DNA of 64,000 nucleotides. It comes from a virus. Below are positions 36,359-43,635 of the stretch, piece by piece (the stretch's first letter is position 1; each line of letters starts with the position of its first letter). The translations under genes and the position numbers were made by a program. The notes beneath the pieces are model-generated. The model saw only the letters and a program-made list of their open reading frames with translations. It was not told the DNA's origin and did no database searches. The stretch is taken from the IMG/VR virus record IMGVR_UViG_3300010354_000003, positions 1 through 64,000 of that record; one strand, 5' to 3'.

Positions 36359-36369
36359 TTGTTGAACAA
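36359..36369 (-). repeat. Dispersed oriented motif, intergenic copy
   Basis: TTGTTCAACAA on the minus strand, ten bases before the GT9-like start codon. The same 11-mer TTGTT(A/C)AACAA occurs, always in this orientation, at 27539, 32298, 34690, 49336, 51064, 54002 and 57799 (left coordinates). This copy lies outside coding sequence. Confidence 0.55.
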
Positions 36370-36441
36370 GACTGGCGTAAATTCAAGTCGGTTTTTACTT
36401 CAGAAATTTGCATACATTTTTCTGACATAACCCGTCGAAAC

Positions 36442-36469
36442 TTGACAGGTTCGCGCAAAAGTTTATTGT
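36442..36469 (+). promoter_or_regulatory. Promoter for the GT4 / lipoprotein unit
   Basis: A perfect TTGACA (36442-36447), 16-base spacer and TATTGT (36464-36469). The ATG of the GT4 gene follows ten bases later and has no ribosome site, so the mRNA would have a leader of only a few bases. Confidence 0.55.
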
Positions 36470-36479
36470 AATATTCCAG

Positions 36480-37595
36480 ATGAATAAACACACATACCAT
36501 GTGTTGGGTCTTCCACACACGGTTTCTTCCACAAAGTTCAACGCCTGCGCCTACACACAAAAAGTGGTCAAATTTGGAAAAATGATGACCGAGCGCGGTC
36601 ATACAGTAATACACTACGGACATGAAGACTCTGATCTACAATGCAGCGAACACGTCACCGTACTTACCAATGACGACTTCAAGATATCTTATGGATCACA
36701 TGATTGGCGCAAAACCTTTTTTAAATTTGATACCAACGACCATGCGTATCGTAAGTTTTACGACAACGCTATCCGTGAAATTTCCAAACGGAAGCGGAGT
36801 AACGAGTTTATCTTGCCCTTCTGGGGTTCTGGCGTACGTCCCATCTGTGACGCACACCAAGACCTAATTTGCGTTGAGCCAGGCATTGGATATGCTGGTG
36901 GGCATTGGGCGCGTTGGAAAGTATGGGAAAGCTACGCAATCTATCACGCTTATTGCGGATTGAAGAATGTTGGTCAGTGCAACCAAGACTGGTATGATGT
37001 CATTATCCCAAACTATTTCGACAAGAATGATTTTGAGTTCAATGACAAAAAGGGCGACTATTTCCTATACCTTGGGAGGGTTTATGATGGGAAGGGAGTG
37101 AATGTTGCAATACAAGCAACCGAAAAAGCTGGGGTTAAGCTTGTAATTGCTGGCCAAAAAGAAGACGGCTACAATCTGCCAGACCACGTGGAATATATCG
37201 GGTATGCCGATATGGAGAAACGTAAGAAGTTGATGTCAAATGCCATTGCATCTTTTTTGCCAAGCATGTATGTCGAGCCATTCGGCGGTGTTCAAATCGA
37301 AAACCTATTGTCTGGAACTCCAACCATAACCACGGATTGGGGTAGTTTTGCCGAAAACAATCTGCACGGAATTACGGGATATCGATGCCGGACTATGGGG
37401 GATTTCGTGGATGCCATTAAAAATATCGACAAAATCAAACCAGCGGACTGCCGTAAATTTGGCGAAAACTTTACTCTGGAAAAAGTTGCCCCAATGTATG
37501 AGAAGTTCTTTGAAGACGTTCTTGATGTTTATAACGGCAAGGGGTGGTATGCAGATGGAAATGGGCTAAATGCAATGATTAGGGATTACCCATGA
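36480..37595 (+). CDS. GT4 family glycosyltransferase (GT-B fold)
   Basis: 371 aa. The N-terminal Rossmann half begins YHVLGLPHT. The C-terminal half has FLYLGRVYDGKGVNVAIQA (strand and Gly-rich loop), KLVIAGQKE, and ASFLPSMYVEPFGGVQIENLLSGTPTITTDW, which is the E-x7-E-type donor site of GT4 enzymes. This is a retaining glycosyltransferase that uses a nucleotide sugar. Overlaps the lipoprotein gene by four bases. Its own promoter and opposite strand set it apart from the virion operon. Confidence 0.85.
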   Translation: MNKHTYHVLGLPHTVSSTKFNACAYTQKVVKFGKMMTERGHTVIHYGHEDSDLQCSEHVTVLTNDDFKISYGSHDWRKTFFKFDTNDHAYRKFYDNAIREISKRKRSNEFILPFWGSGVRPICDAHQDLICVEPGIGYAGGHWARWKVWESYAIYHAYCGLKNVGQCNQDWYDVIIPNYFDKNDFEFNDKKGDYFLYLGRVYDGKGVNVAIQATEKAGVKLVIAGQKEDGYNLPDHVEYIGYADMEKRKKLMSNAIASFLPSMYVEPFGGVQIENLLSGTPTITTDWGSFAENNLHGITGYRCRTMGDFVDAIKNIDKIKPADCRKFGENFTLEKVAPMYEKFFEDVLDVYNGKGWYADGNGLNAMIRDYP

Positions 37596-37945
37596 AATCA
37601 ATTGTTTTGCTGCTCGCGTTGTTGTTGGTTTCGTGTTCCGAAAACCCGCCGGCCGATATTCCTGCATGGGTTGGAAAATACAAAAATGCATGCCTTCCAG
37701 AAGCCATTGCAATGCAGTCTGGACTTCGCGGTTCTGGGATTGAAAGCAAGGTGCTGATCGTTCAAACAGACAAATGGAACCATGCGGTTTGCGTTTATGT
37801 GTTTAATGGAAAGCTGTTTGTTTGGGACAGCTATTGGAAAAGCAATCAAGTTCGTGCATGGTTTGACAATCCAAGCATGGTTGCAAGGGAGTGGCTGGAG
37901 TTGGTTTCAGATGCTGTGGTTTTCAAGAATGGATATTATTTGTAA
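37592..37945 (+). CDS. Phage lipoprotein with papain-like catalytic pattern
   Basis: 117 aa. Lys-start signal peptide, hydrophobic core and lipobox LVSC with the lipidated Cys at 15. The mature part contains ACLPEA (Cys34), WNHAVCVYV (His64) and LFVWDSYW (Asp79), the order and spacing of transglutaminase/NlpC-type cysteine hydrolases. It would be anchored in the host envelope. Candidate roles are superinfection exclusion or envelope processing. It is coupled to the GT4 gene. Confidence 0.6.
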   Translation: MKSIVLLLALLLVSCSENPPADIPAWVGKYKNACLPEAIAMQSGLRGSGIESKVLIVQTDKWNHAVCVYVFNGKLFVWDSYWKSNQVRAWFDNPSMVAREWLELVSDAVVFKNGYYL

Positions 37946-37952
37946 TTTTGTG

Positions 37953-37980
37953 TTGCGCTGTTTTTAAAATCGTGTAGATT
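37953..37980 (+). promoter_or_regulatory. Candidate promoter of the structured RNA region
   Basis: TTGCGC (37953-37958), 16-base spacer, TAGATT (37975-37980). Transcription would begin near 37987. The lipoprotein gene ends just upstream. Confidence 0.35.
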
Positions 37981-37986
37981 GGTTGC

Positions 37987-38545
37987 ATCCTAATGAGGAA
38001 CGCAAGACTCATACAGGTCTGAGAATTTCCCTAAAAGAGAAAACCCCTGACCCGCTTGGTATCTTGCGTTACTAAGCGGGTCTTCTCTTTTGGTATGAAG
38101 CCGAGAGGCAGTTCCCTAAAAGAACCCGCAAGTTAGGATGAGCGTAGCACGGCGGGGTCCAATCCCCCGACTGCGGAGAATAACCTGGAAAGGACTCCCG
38201 TGTGAAGGAGAGGGGTCGGGAGGGTTAAAAGACTACCGACTTAAAGCGACTCTGGCAGCTATGCTGGGGACTGCGGATCGAACTGGCTCTCCCCGAAAGG
38301 GGTAAACTAAGCAAGCCTAGGCTAAGGACGACCTCTGGGCGAGCGATCCATCAAATGAACAAGCGGCTCCAAACGGAAACGTAAAAGCATTTGGCAGTTC
38401 TCTAATTGGTAGGGAACTGCTATGCCCAAGCCCACCGCCGGAAACGCCTCAAGCATTGCAACAGGCGGGGCCATCCTAACCGCAAGCGCAGCACTGCGAG
38501 CGAGCAGTTAACAAGCTTGTTACGGATTGCAGAGCGGAAAGTCTG
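37987..38545 (+). ncRNA. Candidate large structured non-coding RNA
   Basis: About 560 bases without a credible gene but packed with paired elements. A 9+9 bp hairpin spans 38033-38091, and a T-loop-like hairpin (CGGGG-TCCAATC-CCCCG) lies at 38153-38169. A two-part stem pairs AACC with GGTT and CTCCCG with CGGGAG (38182-38226). There is a GAAA tetraloop hairpin (38291-38302), long-range GGATCG/CGATCC (38275-38280 with 38344-38349), GCAGTTC/GAACTGC (38394-38420) and AACAAGCTTGTT (38510-38521). Size, phage setting and a tRNA gene 2.5 kb away recall the ornate GOLLD and ROOL RNAs of phages. I cannot confirm membership. The 5' hairpin may instead be a terminator. Confidence 0.45.
38033..38091 (+). 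terminator. Terminator-like hairpin downstream of the lipoprotein gene
   Basis: GACCCGCTT (38049-38057) pairs perfectly with AAGCGGGTC (38074-38082), followed directly by TTCTCTTTT. An upstream AAAAGAGAA (38033-38041) can extend the stem by pairing with that T-rich tail. It could end the GT4/lipoprotein mRNA, or be the first domain of the structured RNA. The C residues in the U-tract make termination uncertain. Confidence 0.45.
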
Positions 38546-38552
38546 GATTGGG

Positions 38553-38569
38553 TAGGCAAAATTTGCCTA
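38553..38569. promoter_or_regulatory. 17-bp palindrome upstream of dCMP deaminase
   Basis: TAGGCAAA-A-TTTGCCTA is a perfect inverted repeat 71 bases before the deaminase ATG. A likely operator or the last hairpin of the RNA region. Confidence 0.4.
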
Positions 38570-38640
38570 GCGCAATACAGTAAACATTTTTACAAAAAAC
38601 TGTGCATCTTGGAAAACCGTTGATACAATTTACACCACAC

Positions 38641-39036
38641 ATGCAATACGAAGAATACGCCTTGGAGATAGCGAAGACTGTATCGAAGAAGAGCAAAGAC
38701 CCTTGGAGAAAAGTTGGTGCTTGTGTATTAAGGCACGACAATTCAATTGCTTCTGTTGGATACAATGGATTTACTGCGGGGATGCCAGAAGACTGGTCTG
38801 ACAGGGACAAACGAAGATTGTTTGTTATCCATGCCGAGCAGAATGCGTTGCGGTATGTAAGTCCAAACGAATGCGGACTGATTGCGGTAACGACCCTCCC
38901 CTGCAACGACTGCCTTAAAGCGATAGCATCCTACGGGATCAAGCGCGTGGTTTACGAGGATTCCTACGAGTTTGATTCCTCGACGGAGAGTATTGCAAAA
39001 AAGTTCGGAATAGAACTCCGCAAGATTACTTGCTGA
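38641..39036 (+). CDS. Deoxycytidylate (dCMP) deaminase
   Basis: 131 aa from ATG 38641. A GTG at 38602 would add 13 residues, but a TACAAT -10 box at 38624-38629 favours the ATG, with a near-leaderless message. The zinc site is HAEQNAL plus LPCNDCLKAI, with the catalytic Glu in HAE. It converts dCMP to dUMP, feeding dTTP synthesis. No thymidylate synthase or dCMP hydroxymethylase is in the window. Its 3' end overlaps the stop of the opposite-strand gene at 39026 by 11 bases. Confidence 0.9.
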   Translation: MQYEEYALEIAKTVSKKSKDPWRKVGACVLRHDNSIASVGYNGFTAGMPEDWSDRDKRRLFVIHAEQNALRYVSPNECGLIAVTTLPCNDCLKAIASYGIKRVVYEDSYEFDSSTESIAKKFGIELRKITC

Positions 39037-39175
39037 GAGATTGGAACGTCTTTTTCTTCAGCATCTTTTTAGCCAAACGCTTGTCGTAGATGCTGCGATA
39101 GTTATCCGTATACTTGGGAATGTCCTTTTTAGGAGGAAAGTTCTCGTAGTCGGATTTGGTCTTTTTCTTTTTCAT
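39026..39175 (-). CDS. Small basic protein, unknown
   Basis: 49 aa, Lys-rich (MKKKKTKSDYENFPPKKD, KRLAKKMLKKKTF). It lies seven bases downstream of the stop of the next minus-strand gene and shares its transcript. No family is named. Confidence 0.5.
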   Translation of the reverse strand: MKKKKTKSDYENFPPKKDIPKYTDNYRSIYDKRLAKKMLKKKTFQSLSK

Positions 39176-39181
39176 ACCATC

Positions 39182-39406
39182 TTATCCTTGCCTACGAAAT
39201 CCTTCCCTACCCCTAAATCCGCGACCATATGCCGTATTCGGGTCTTCGTGTGTAATTGGTTTGGCCATCTGCCTATCGTATTCTCCAAGCCAAAAATTTA
39301 CATCCCTGCTAATATTGGGATTTCGTCTAGCCATAAGAGCAGCCCAGTTTCTTTTATAAATATCTGGATCGACCATTCTTGTCATTGATTCTTGGACGGA
39401 ATTCAT
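39182..39406 (-). CDS. Small unknown protein
   Basis: 74 aa from ATG 39406. An ATG at 39430 is possible but would place the start inside a palindromic operator. Contains IYKRNWAALMARRNPNISRDVNFW and an Arg/Gly-rich tail (GRGFRGREGFRRQG). Divergent from the gene at 39452. Confidence 0.5.
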   Translation of the reverse strand: MNSVQESMTRMVDPDIYKRNWAALMARRNPNISRDVNFWLGEYDRQMAKPITHEDPNTAYGRGFRGREGFRRQG

Positions 39407-39420
39407 ATTGTTGTTTATTT

Positions 39421-39442
39421 TGTAATTCAATTACAGTATGCT
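39421..39442. promoter_or_regulatory. Operator palindrome and -10 box in a divergent promoter
   Basis: TGTAATT-C-AATTACA (39421-39435) is a perfect 15-bp inverted repeat centred between two divergent small genes. TATGCT (39437-39442) follows as a -10 box for the plus-strand gene, whose ATG is nine bases further. A repressor bound here would block both promoters. Confidence 0.5.
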
Positions 39443-39451
39443 AAAAACAGC

Positions 39452-39694
39452 ATGAGTAAAGAAAAACTTTGGGAGCTTTATATTTCAAAAAACCCGTCGC
39501 TTTTAAAGGACGAGATTCGATTCACGCAAGCCGGATTGTTTAAGTTCTTCAATACAACATATGATGTGGCATACAAACAAGGTTTCAACCAAGAACCGGA
39601 TACGGATGCCCATGAGGAGGAGTACACTTGTCCAAGTCATGCAAATCATTCTTCTCTTGAAGACTTGTTGAATATTTTTGGAATGCGGCGTTGA
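39452..39694 (+). CDS. Unknown small phage protein
   Basis: 80 aa from ATG 39452. KEKLWELYISKNPSLLKDE and GLFKFFNTTYDVAYKQGF form a two-helix pattern I have seen in other phage hypothetical proteins. A frame-open upstream extension to 39392 runs through the operator and is rejected. Confidence 0.6.
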   Translation: MSKEKLWELYISKNPSLLKDEIRFTQAGLFKFFNTTYDVAYKQGFNQEPDTDAHEEEYTCPSHANHSSLEDLLNIFGMRR

Positions 39695-39729
39695 CTTAAT
39701 TGTTAAGCAATGTATGTTTGGACTTGATG

Positions 39730-39936
39730 AACAATGAGTGCGAGGAATGCAGGATTCTTAGGGAGGAGCGCGACGACTGGAGGGATTGCGTAGAGAGGAT
39801 GGTATGGTCCGCACCGCTGGCATTTGCCGCAGACCCGAGTTGGATGAAAGCTTTGCTAATAGCCAAGAAACTTACGGAGAAACGACTTGCAATGCGCAAG
39901 GCAATGAATTTATTGGATAACAATAACAAGATATGA
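39730..39936 (+). CDS. Unknown small protein with CxxC
   Basis: 68 aa. NNECEECRILREERDDWRDC followed by a helical C-terminus. ATG 39730 is chosen over 39700 because the longer form adds a hydrophobic, unlike stretch. Stop overlaps the next start. Confidence 0.55.
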   Translation, partial: NNECEECRILREERDDWRDCVERMVWSAPLAFAADPSWMKALLIAKKLTEKRLAMRKAMNLLDNNNKI

Positions 39937-40115
39937 AAAAACCCACAACAAAAGCAGGAAAAGCGGCGAAAGTCGCAACCGTCATGCGTGAATACAAACA
40001 AGGCAAGCTCCACGGGGGAGTCAATCCGAAGGGGCCGAAGAAGGCACCAGTCGTCAAAAACCGTCGCCAGGCGGTCGCGATTGCCCTCCGCTCTGCTGGC
40101 GTTAAGAAGAAATAG
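39933..40115 (+). CDS. DUF6496-like small basic protein
   Basis: 60 aa. VMREYKQGKLHGG followed by PVVKNRRQAVAIALRSAG matches the conserved pattern M-R-E-[FY]-K-x-G-K-L...N-x-x-Q-A-[IV]-A-I-A-L-S/R-x-A-G of this widespread phage family of unknown function. Strongly basic, likely binds nucleic acid. Confidence 0.8.
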   Translation: MKKPTTKAGKAAKVATVMREYKQGKLHGGVNPKGPKKAPVVKNRRQAVAIALRSAGVKKK

Positions 40116-40472
40116 GTTATGAATCAACAACACCCCAAACGCTTCCAAGCGCACCATTGGGGTTGCTTCTTTCCCCGTTCCTTTGCCGGACGAAGTATGC
40201 AACCAACTCGGATTGGGTTTTCCCCCAGCCAAGATGGTTGCAGAAAAGCGGTAGGCGGCATAACCACCTTCGGACCTACTCTGGGGGAGTCTATCGGCGG
40301 GGACAATCTTACCGATCAGTAAGAAAACAAGAATCCAGTAAAAGAATTACGAAAAATCTTACCGATCGGTTAATTTCGGCAAGAGTGCTGTCGCCAACCC
40401 AGTAAGCCGAGACGGGAAGTTCATCATTGCCGACAGCCACGTTTTGCGGTAGCGTCAAAACCGCACTTCCAT
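40116..40472 (+). other. Regulatory intergenic region with hairpin and paired palindromes
   Basis: No convincing gene. ORFs starting at 40119 and 40157 have no recognisable content. Nested hairpin CCCCAA/TTGGGG around CGCTT/AAGCG (40132-40162) followed by TTGCTTCTTT may terminate the upstream genes. Two near-palindromic sites lie at 40305 and 40355. It leads into the coiled-coil gene at 40473. Confidence 0.5.
40305..40370. repeat. Two operator-like sites 50 bp apart
   Basis: AATCTTACCGATC[AG]GT occurs at 40305-40320 and 40355-40370. Each is centred on a near-palindrome (consensus TTACCGATCGGTAA). The 50-bp spacing is about five helical turns, so two dimers would lie on the same face of the DNA. 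Confidence 0.5.
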
Positions 40473-40721
40473 ATGCCAGCCAAACCCAAGACCGCAGACA
40501 AGGACAAACAGATCGACAACTTGATAGTCGCACTGGAGGAAGTCTCGCGGCACAACACGGAGCTATGCCACGAAGCCGCCGAACTCGCGCAAGAGATCGA
40601 AGAACTGGAAGACGAGCTAGCATTGGCCAAAGCCGACATTTCAATCATTCTGGCTGAAATGAAGAAGAACGGATTGAATATGGCATTCGTAAAGCGGTTG
40701 AAGACCACCGAACCGGAATGA
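40473..40721 (+). CDS. Coiled-coil protein
   Basis: 82 aa. Residues about 10-65 form a heptad-rich acidic helix (LCHEAAELAQEIEELEDELA). First gene after the paired operator sites; stop overlaps the next start by four bases. Unknown role. Confidence 0.6.
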   Translation: MPAKPKTADKDKQIDNLIVALEEVSRHNTELCHEAAELAQEIEELEDELALAKADISIILAEMKKNGLNMAFVKRLKTTEPE

Positions 40722-40936
40722 AGAAAAAGACGGCAAAACCCCCCACCCCCGAAACCTTCGATATAGGGGATATACTCCCGAAAGACGCTAGCGCCGTAGA
40801 CGTGTTCCTATTTCTAGCCCAAGTTGAGTCAAATTTAGGCGGATGTTTCTCGATGCAGTTCGACCCAGATTTCCTCAGAACCCTCGCAAGAGAGGTGCAA
40901 GAGTTGCAAAGCCTGCGGAACAGGGTGCTGGAGTAA
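40718..40936 (+). CDS. Unknown small protein
   Basis: 72 aa, coupled to the preceding coiled-coil gene. Ends 25 bases before a tRNA gene. A helical tail, TLAREVQELQSLRNRVLE. No family. Confidence 0.55.
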   Translation: MKKKTAKPPTPETFDIGDILPKDASAVDVFLFLAQVESNLGGCFSMQFDPDFLRTLAREVQELQSLRNRVLE

Positions 40937-40961
40937 CCGTCTCGGGGCATATTTACACCCC

Positions 40962-41035
40962 GCCCGCGTAGCTCAGTCGGATAGAGCAGCAGCCTTCTAA
41001 GCTGCGAGTCGTTGGTTCGATCCCAACCGAGGGCG
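40962..41035 (+). tRNA. tRNA-Arg (anticodon TCT)
   Basis: Acceptor GCCCGCG/CGAGGGC (one G-A mismatch at the fifth pair), D-arm GCTCAGTCGGATAGAGC, anticodon stem GCAGC/GCTGC around CTTCTAA (anticodon TCT at 40996-40998), T-arm GTTGG-TTCGATC-CCAAC, discriminator G. The next bases are CCC rather than CCA, so the tail must be added. Reads AGA/AGG codons, a common phage supplement. Confidence 0.9.
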
Positions 41036-41113
41036 CCCCAATGTTTAGATTATGCATAGAAATCCAAGCCACACTTGAACTACTCAACACAATCCAAACA
41101 GCAGCATGACGGA

Positions 41114-41221
41114 ATGACGGAGATGACGGATATTCCCAGAAAGCCCCTAAAACGCACGGAAGGCAGCAGACCGCACCCAAGTATCGGAAAACAGAAGAAA
41201 ACACGCTACAGACCCGAATAA
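41114..41221 (+). CDS. Possible 35-residue basic ORF
   Basis: Starts within an ATGACGGA repeat and encodes a Lys/Arg-rich peptide (PRKPLKRTEGSRPHPS). Shortly downstream of the tRNA; a small basic gene is possible, but there is no ribosome site or relative to support it. Confidence 0.25.
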   Translation: MTEMTDIPRKPLKRTEGSRPHPSIGKQKKTRYRPE

Positions 41222-42200
41222 ACGAAAAGGAGAGGGGGATAGACAAGGGGGAGAGGATAGATATTCGGCAAGAGGGATACCAAACAAAGAAACGAGAGGT
41301 AGGCAAATTTTTCCTAGTCAAGCAAATATGCGGATATCAGCAACATAAAGAGCAGAAAGGGCAAGAGGAGGGAATTTTTAATTTTGATTTTTAATTTCAG
41401 AATTTAAATTTTGGTTTTCCCTTAGGTCGTTTTTTGCCCCACCAGCCGCCAGCCAAGTCCCCCCACGGGTACCACGGGTGTGGTGGGGTGGGCTGTCTCG
41501 GTCCCGCTGCGGCCAGCGCCCCGCCCTCCCCTCCGGCGCCGCTGTGGGGTAGGGTTGCCCATCCGCCCGCCCGCCCGCTCGCTTTGGGTAGGGTGTCACA
41601 CGGCCAGCCCATCGCACCTTGCGCCATCCCGTTGCCCGCCTTTCGATTGCAGCGCCCGCTTTGCCATAACTTCTGATAAGTACCCTAATGCCTAATTGAA
41701 CGATGCGCGAGGATGCCCGTGTTTTGCTTTGTTTCGATTGGCAAGGGTAGGACGGCGGGGGAAAATAGAACGATTCTACGTGGCGCGTAGCGTAAGCGCG
41801 GGGCAAATCGTTTCTCGGGAATTCCACACGGGGGAATGCCTGCGAGAATTGCACGGGGGAAAGTGTCGAAAAACACGGGAAAACACTTGGCATGATAGCT
41901 GCTGCGATTTCGCGGAAACGATTGCGATTGCGTGGGTTGCGAGAGGATTGGCAAGATTTGCGCGAAAAGGGGAAAATGCTGCCGGTTTTTAGTAGGAAAG
42001 AATTGCCCACGGGGAAAAGTCTTCCGCCCTTCCTTCCCTTGATTTCCAGCCGTTTACGCTTGGCATGATTCATGCTGTGCATTTTCCATGCGTAAGTGCT
42101 TGATATCGCGCTTCCCGTTCCCCTTCGCAGCACTTGGCACGGGCCTTGCTATGTATCTGGCAGCTTGGCAATCACGCCATGGCGCAACCAACACACTAAA
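41222..42200. other. Gene-free region, candidate replication origin
   Basis: No credible gene. 41222-41371 is almost purely purine on the plus strand. 41372-41413 is three tandem 14-base AT-rich units (each beginning with G, core ATTTTTAATTT in the first two). From 41436 the same strand becomes C-rich for about 200 bases. CACGGGGGAA repeats at 41827 and 41852, with shorter variants at 41874 and 42008. An AT-rich unwinding-like element beside strand-biased arms and short repeats is what a replication origin looks like. A 251-codon minus ORF here (41378-42133) is rejected as compositional. Confidence 0.4.
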
Positions 42201-42878
42201 ATGAAACTTCTCTCAATCGATACGAACGCGAAAACACGCAAGGGGCAGGCGAAGGGTTATATGACGGGAATCCTATATTTGGCGCCCGCCAATCTATCGG
42301 GGCGCAATTTCTGCCCCCATGCGAGCGAGGGCTGCAAGGCGGCTTGCCTATTTTCCGCCGGCCGTGGCGCATTCGATTCTGTTAAAAACGCGCGTTTGAA
42401 GAAATCCCACTATTTCCTGCGGGACAGGGAATCTTTCTTGAACGATTTAAAAGCCGACATTCGCGCACTTGCCAAAAAAGCCGCGCGGGCGGGGATGAAA
42501 CCTTGCGTGCGTTTGAACGGAACCAGCGACATTCCCTGGCATCGTTTCGGCTTCATGGAAGAGTTTAGGGAAATCCCGTTTTACGACTATACGCCGAACC
42601 ACCTTCGCATGATTGAATTTTTAGAGGGCAGGCTACCCGCGAACTATTCTTTGACCTTTTCGCGAAAAGAGGACAACCAAAGCGCCTGTGACGATATTCT
42701 CGCGCGTGGCGGAAATGTCGCAGCGGTTTTTTCTGAAATTCCCGAAAACTATGCTGGAAAGAGAACATTTAATGGCGACGATTCGGACCTACGCTTTTTA
42801 GATCCGAAAGGTGTTGTCGTTGCACTTAAGGCAAAGGGCAAAGCCAAAAAAGACGCAAGCGGCTTCGTTTTGAATTAA
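42201..42878 (+). CDS. Gp88-family phage protein
   Basis: 225 aa. Matches the pattern I know for the phage gene product 88 family: NAKT-x-K-G...G-x-L-x-LAPA, CPHASEGCKAACLFSAGRGAF, VRLNGTSDIPW, FYDYT, LTFS, and LDPKGVVVALKAKGKAKKD. The Cys cluster (C-x6-C-x3-C) may bind a metal or Fe-S centre. Function is unknown. ATG 42201 rather than an upstream start is chosen by family pattern. Confidence 0.85.
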   Translation: MKLLSIDTNAKTRKGQAKGYMTGILYLAPANLSGRNFCPHASEGCKAACLFSAGRGAFDSVKNARLKKSHYFLRDRESFLNDLKADIRALAKKAARAGMKPCVRLNGTSDIPWHRFGFMEEFREIPFYDYTPNHLRMIEFLEGRLPANYSLTFSRKEDNQSACDDILARGGNVAAVFSEIPENYAGKRTFNGDDSDLRFLDPKGVVVALKAKGKAKKDASGFVLN

Positions 42879-42921
42879 CCCCCCCCCGAACAGAAACCCA
42901 AAAACAAAGGAGACAAAAAAC

Positions 42922-43176
42922 ATGGAAACCATCGAACAAAGCAAAAACACCCGCCCGCTATATGCAATCGCAAGTGAAATCCGCCGAGACTGGGGAAAAG
43001 TATACTTCGGCGCCGCCCCATACTTGGAAGCAATGGGAGGACTGGAATCTGTGAATGATTCTTATGGCTATGACAACGGGCGCGGAATCGTGCGTTATTT
43101 TCTCGCAAATGCGCAATCGTGGAGGGGCGAGAATGCGAAACGCATCAAAGCGGAGCTTAAAAATCTGGTAAAATAA
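42922..43176 (+). CDS. Unknown phage protein
   Basis: 84 aa. PLYAIASEIRRDWGKVYFGAAPYLEAM is a pattern common to hypothetical proteins of accessory phage regions. AAAGGAG lies eight bases before the ATG. A run of nine C residues at 42879-42887 separates it from the Gp88 gene. Confidence 0.7.
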   Translation: METIEQSKNTRPLYAIASEIRRDWGKVYFGAAPYLEAMGGLESVNDSYGYDNGRGIVRYFLANAQSWRGENAKRIKAELKNLVK

Positions 43177-43189
43177 AAAGGAGACTAAA

Positions 43190-43519
43190 ATGAGCAAAGC
43201 AAAAGAAATCGAAATTCTACGCGAATGCGTGGAAAGACTCGGGCGGGATTCATACTGTGGCCCGTGGTTGAAAGATCAAATCCCACTTATCGAACACGAC
43301 ATTCGGTGCGACATATTTCCAACCCCTACTTGGACGGAATCGCGAATGAGACACGACAACCACCTTGCCCTCGCGAACGATGCGGCGGAAAGAATTATCA
43401 AATCGGCGAAGGAAGAGGGCGAGCGCATAAAAAAAGAGGCTGCAGAATATGCTAAAAAACTACGCATCGCAGCATTGAATGCCGTGGAAAGGGCGATTCG
43501 GGAAATTGAAGCAAAGTGA
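43190..43519 (+). CDS. Unknown protein with helical C-terminus
   Basis: 109 aa. C-terminal half is a long charged helix (AKEEGERIKKEAAEYAKKLR). AAGGAG seven bases before ATG. TGA overlaps the GTG start of the next gene. Confidence 0.65.
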   Translation: MSKAKEIEILRECVERLGRDSYCGPWLKDQIPLIEHDIRCDIFPTPTWTESRMRHDNHLALANDAAERIIKSAKEEGERIKKEAAEYAKKLRIAALNAVERAIREIEAK

Positions 43520-43635
43520 CCCCCGCGCAACTTCACGCCATCAAAACTAAACTAATCTCCATGCCGCCAGGCCCCAAGCGGGAAGCCCTGGTGCGTATGA
43601 TAAACAAAGCAACAAACAGAAAGCCAAACAAATGA
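43516..43635 (+). CDS. 39-residue coupled small protein
   Basis: GTG start overlaps the preceding TGA (GTGA), and its own TGA overlaps the next ATG (ATGA), so it is precisely fitted between two genes. Basic (PGPKREALVRMINKATNRKPNK). Unknown function. Confidence 0.55.
   Translation: MTPAQLHAIKTKLISMPPGPKREALVRMINKATNRKPNK

Noticed and set aside
37987-38545. Group I or II intron, tmRNA or RNase P RNA
   Set aside because: No split gene at the flanks, no tmRNA or RNase P signature (no CCA end, no peptide-tag frame, no GAGGAAAGTC core) seen by eye.
39696-40232. 178-codon minus ORF
   Set aside because: Antisense to three plus-strand genes including the DUF6496-like gene, low-complexity Ser/Leu content.
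41378-42133. 251-codon minus ORF in the gene-free region
   Set aside because: Pro/Arg/Gly-rich from GC-skewed DNA, no ribosome site, spans the AT-rich 14-mers.
42879-42887. Nine-C run as a phase-variable switch
   Set aside because: Lies after the Gp88 stop codon, outside the next gene, so frame shifting there changes no protein; may also be a sequencing-length uncertainty.
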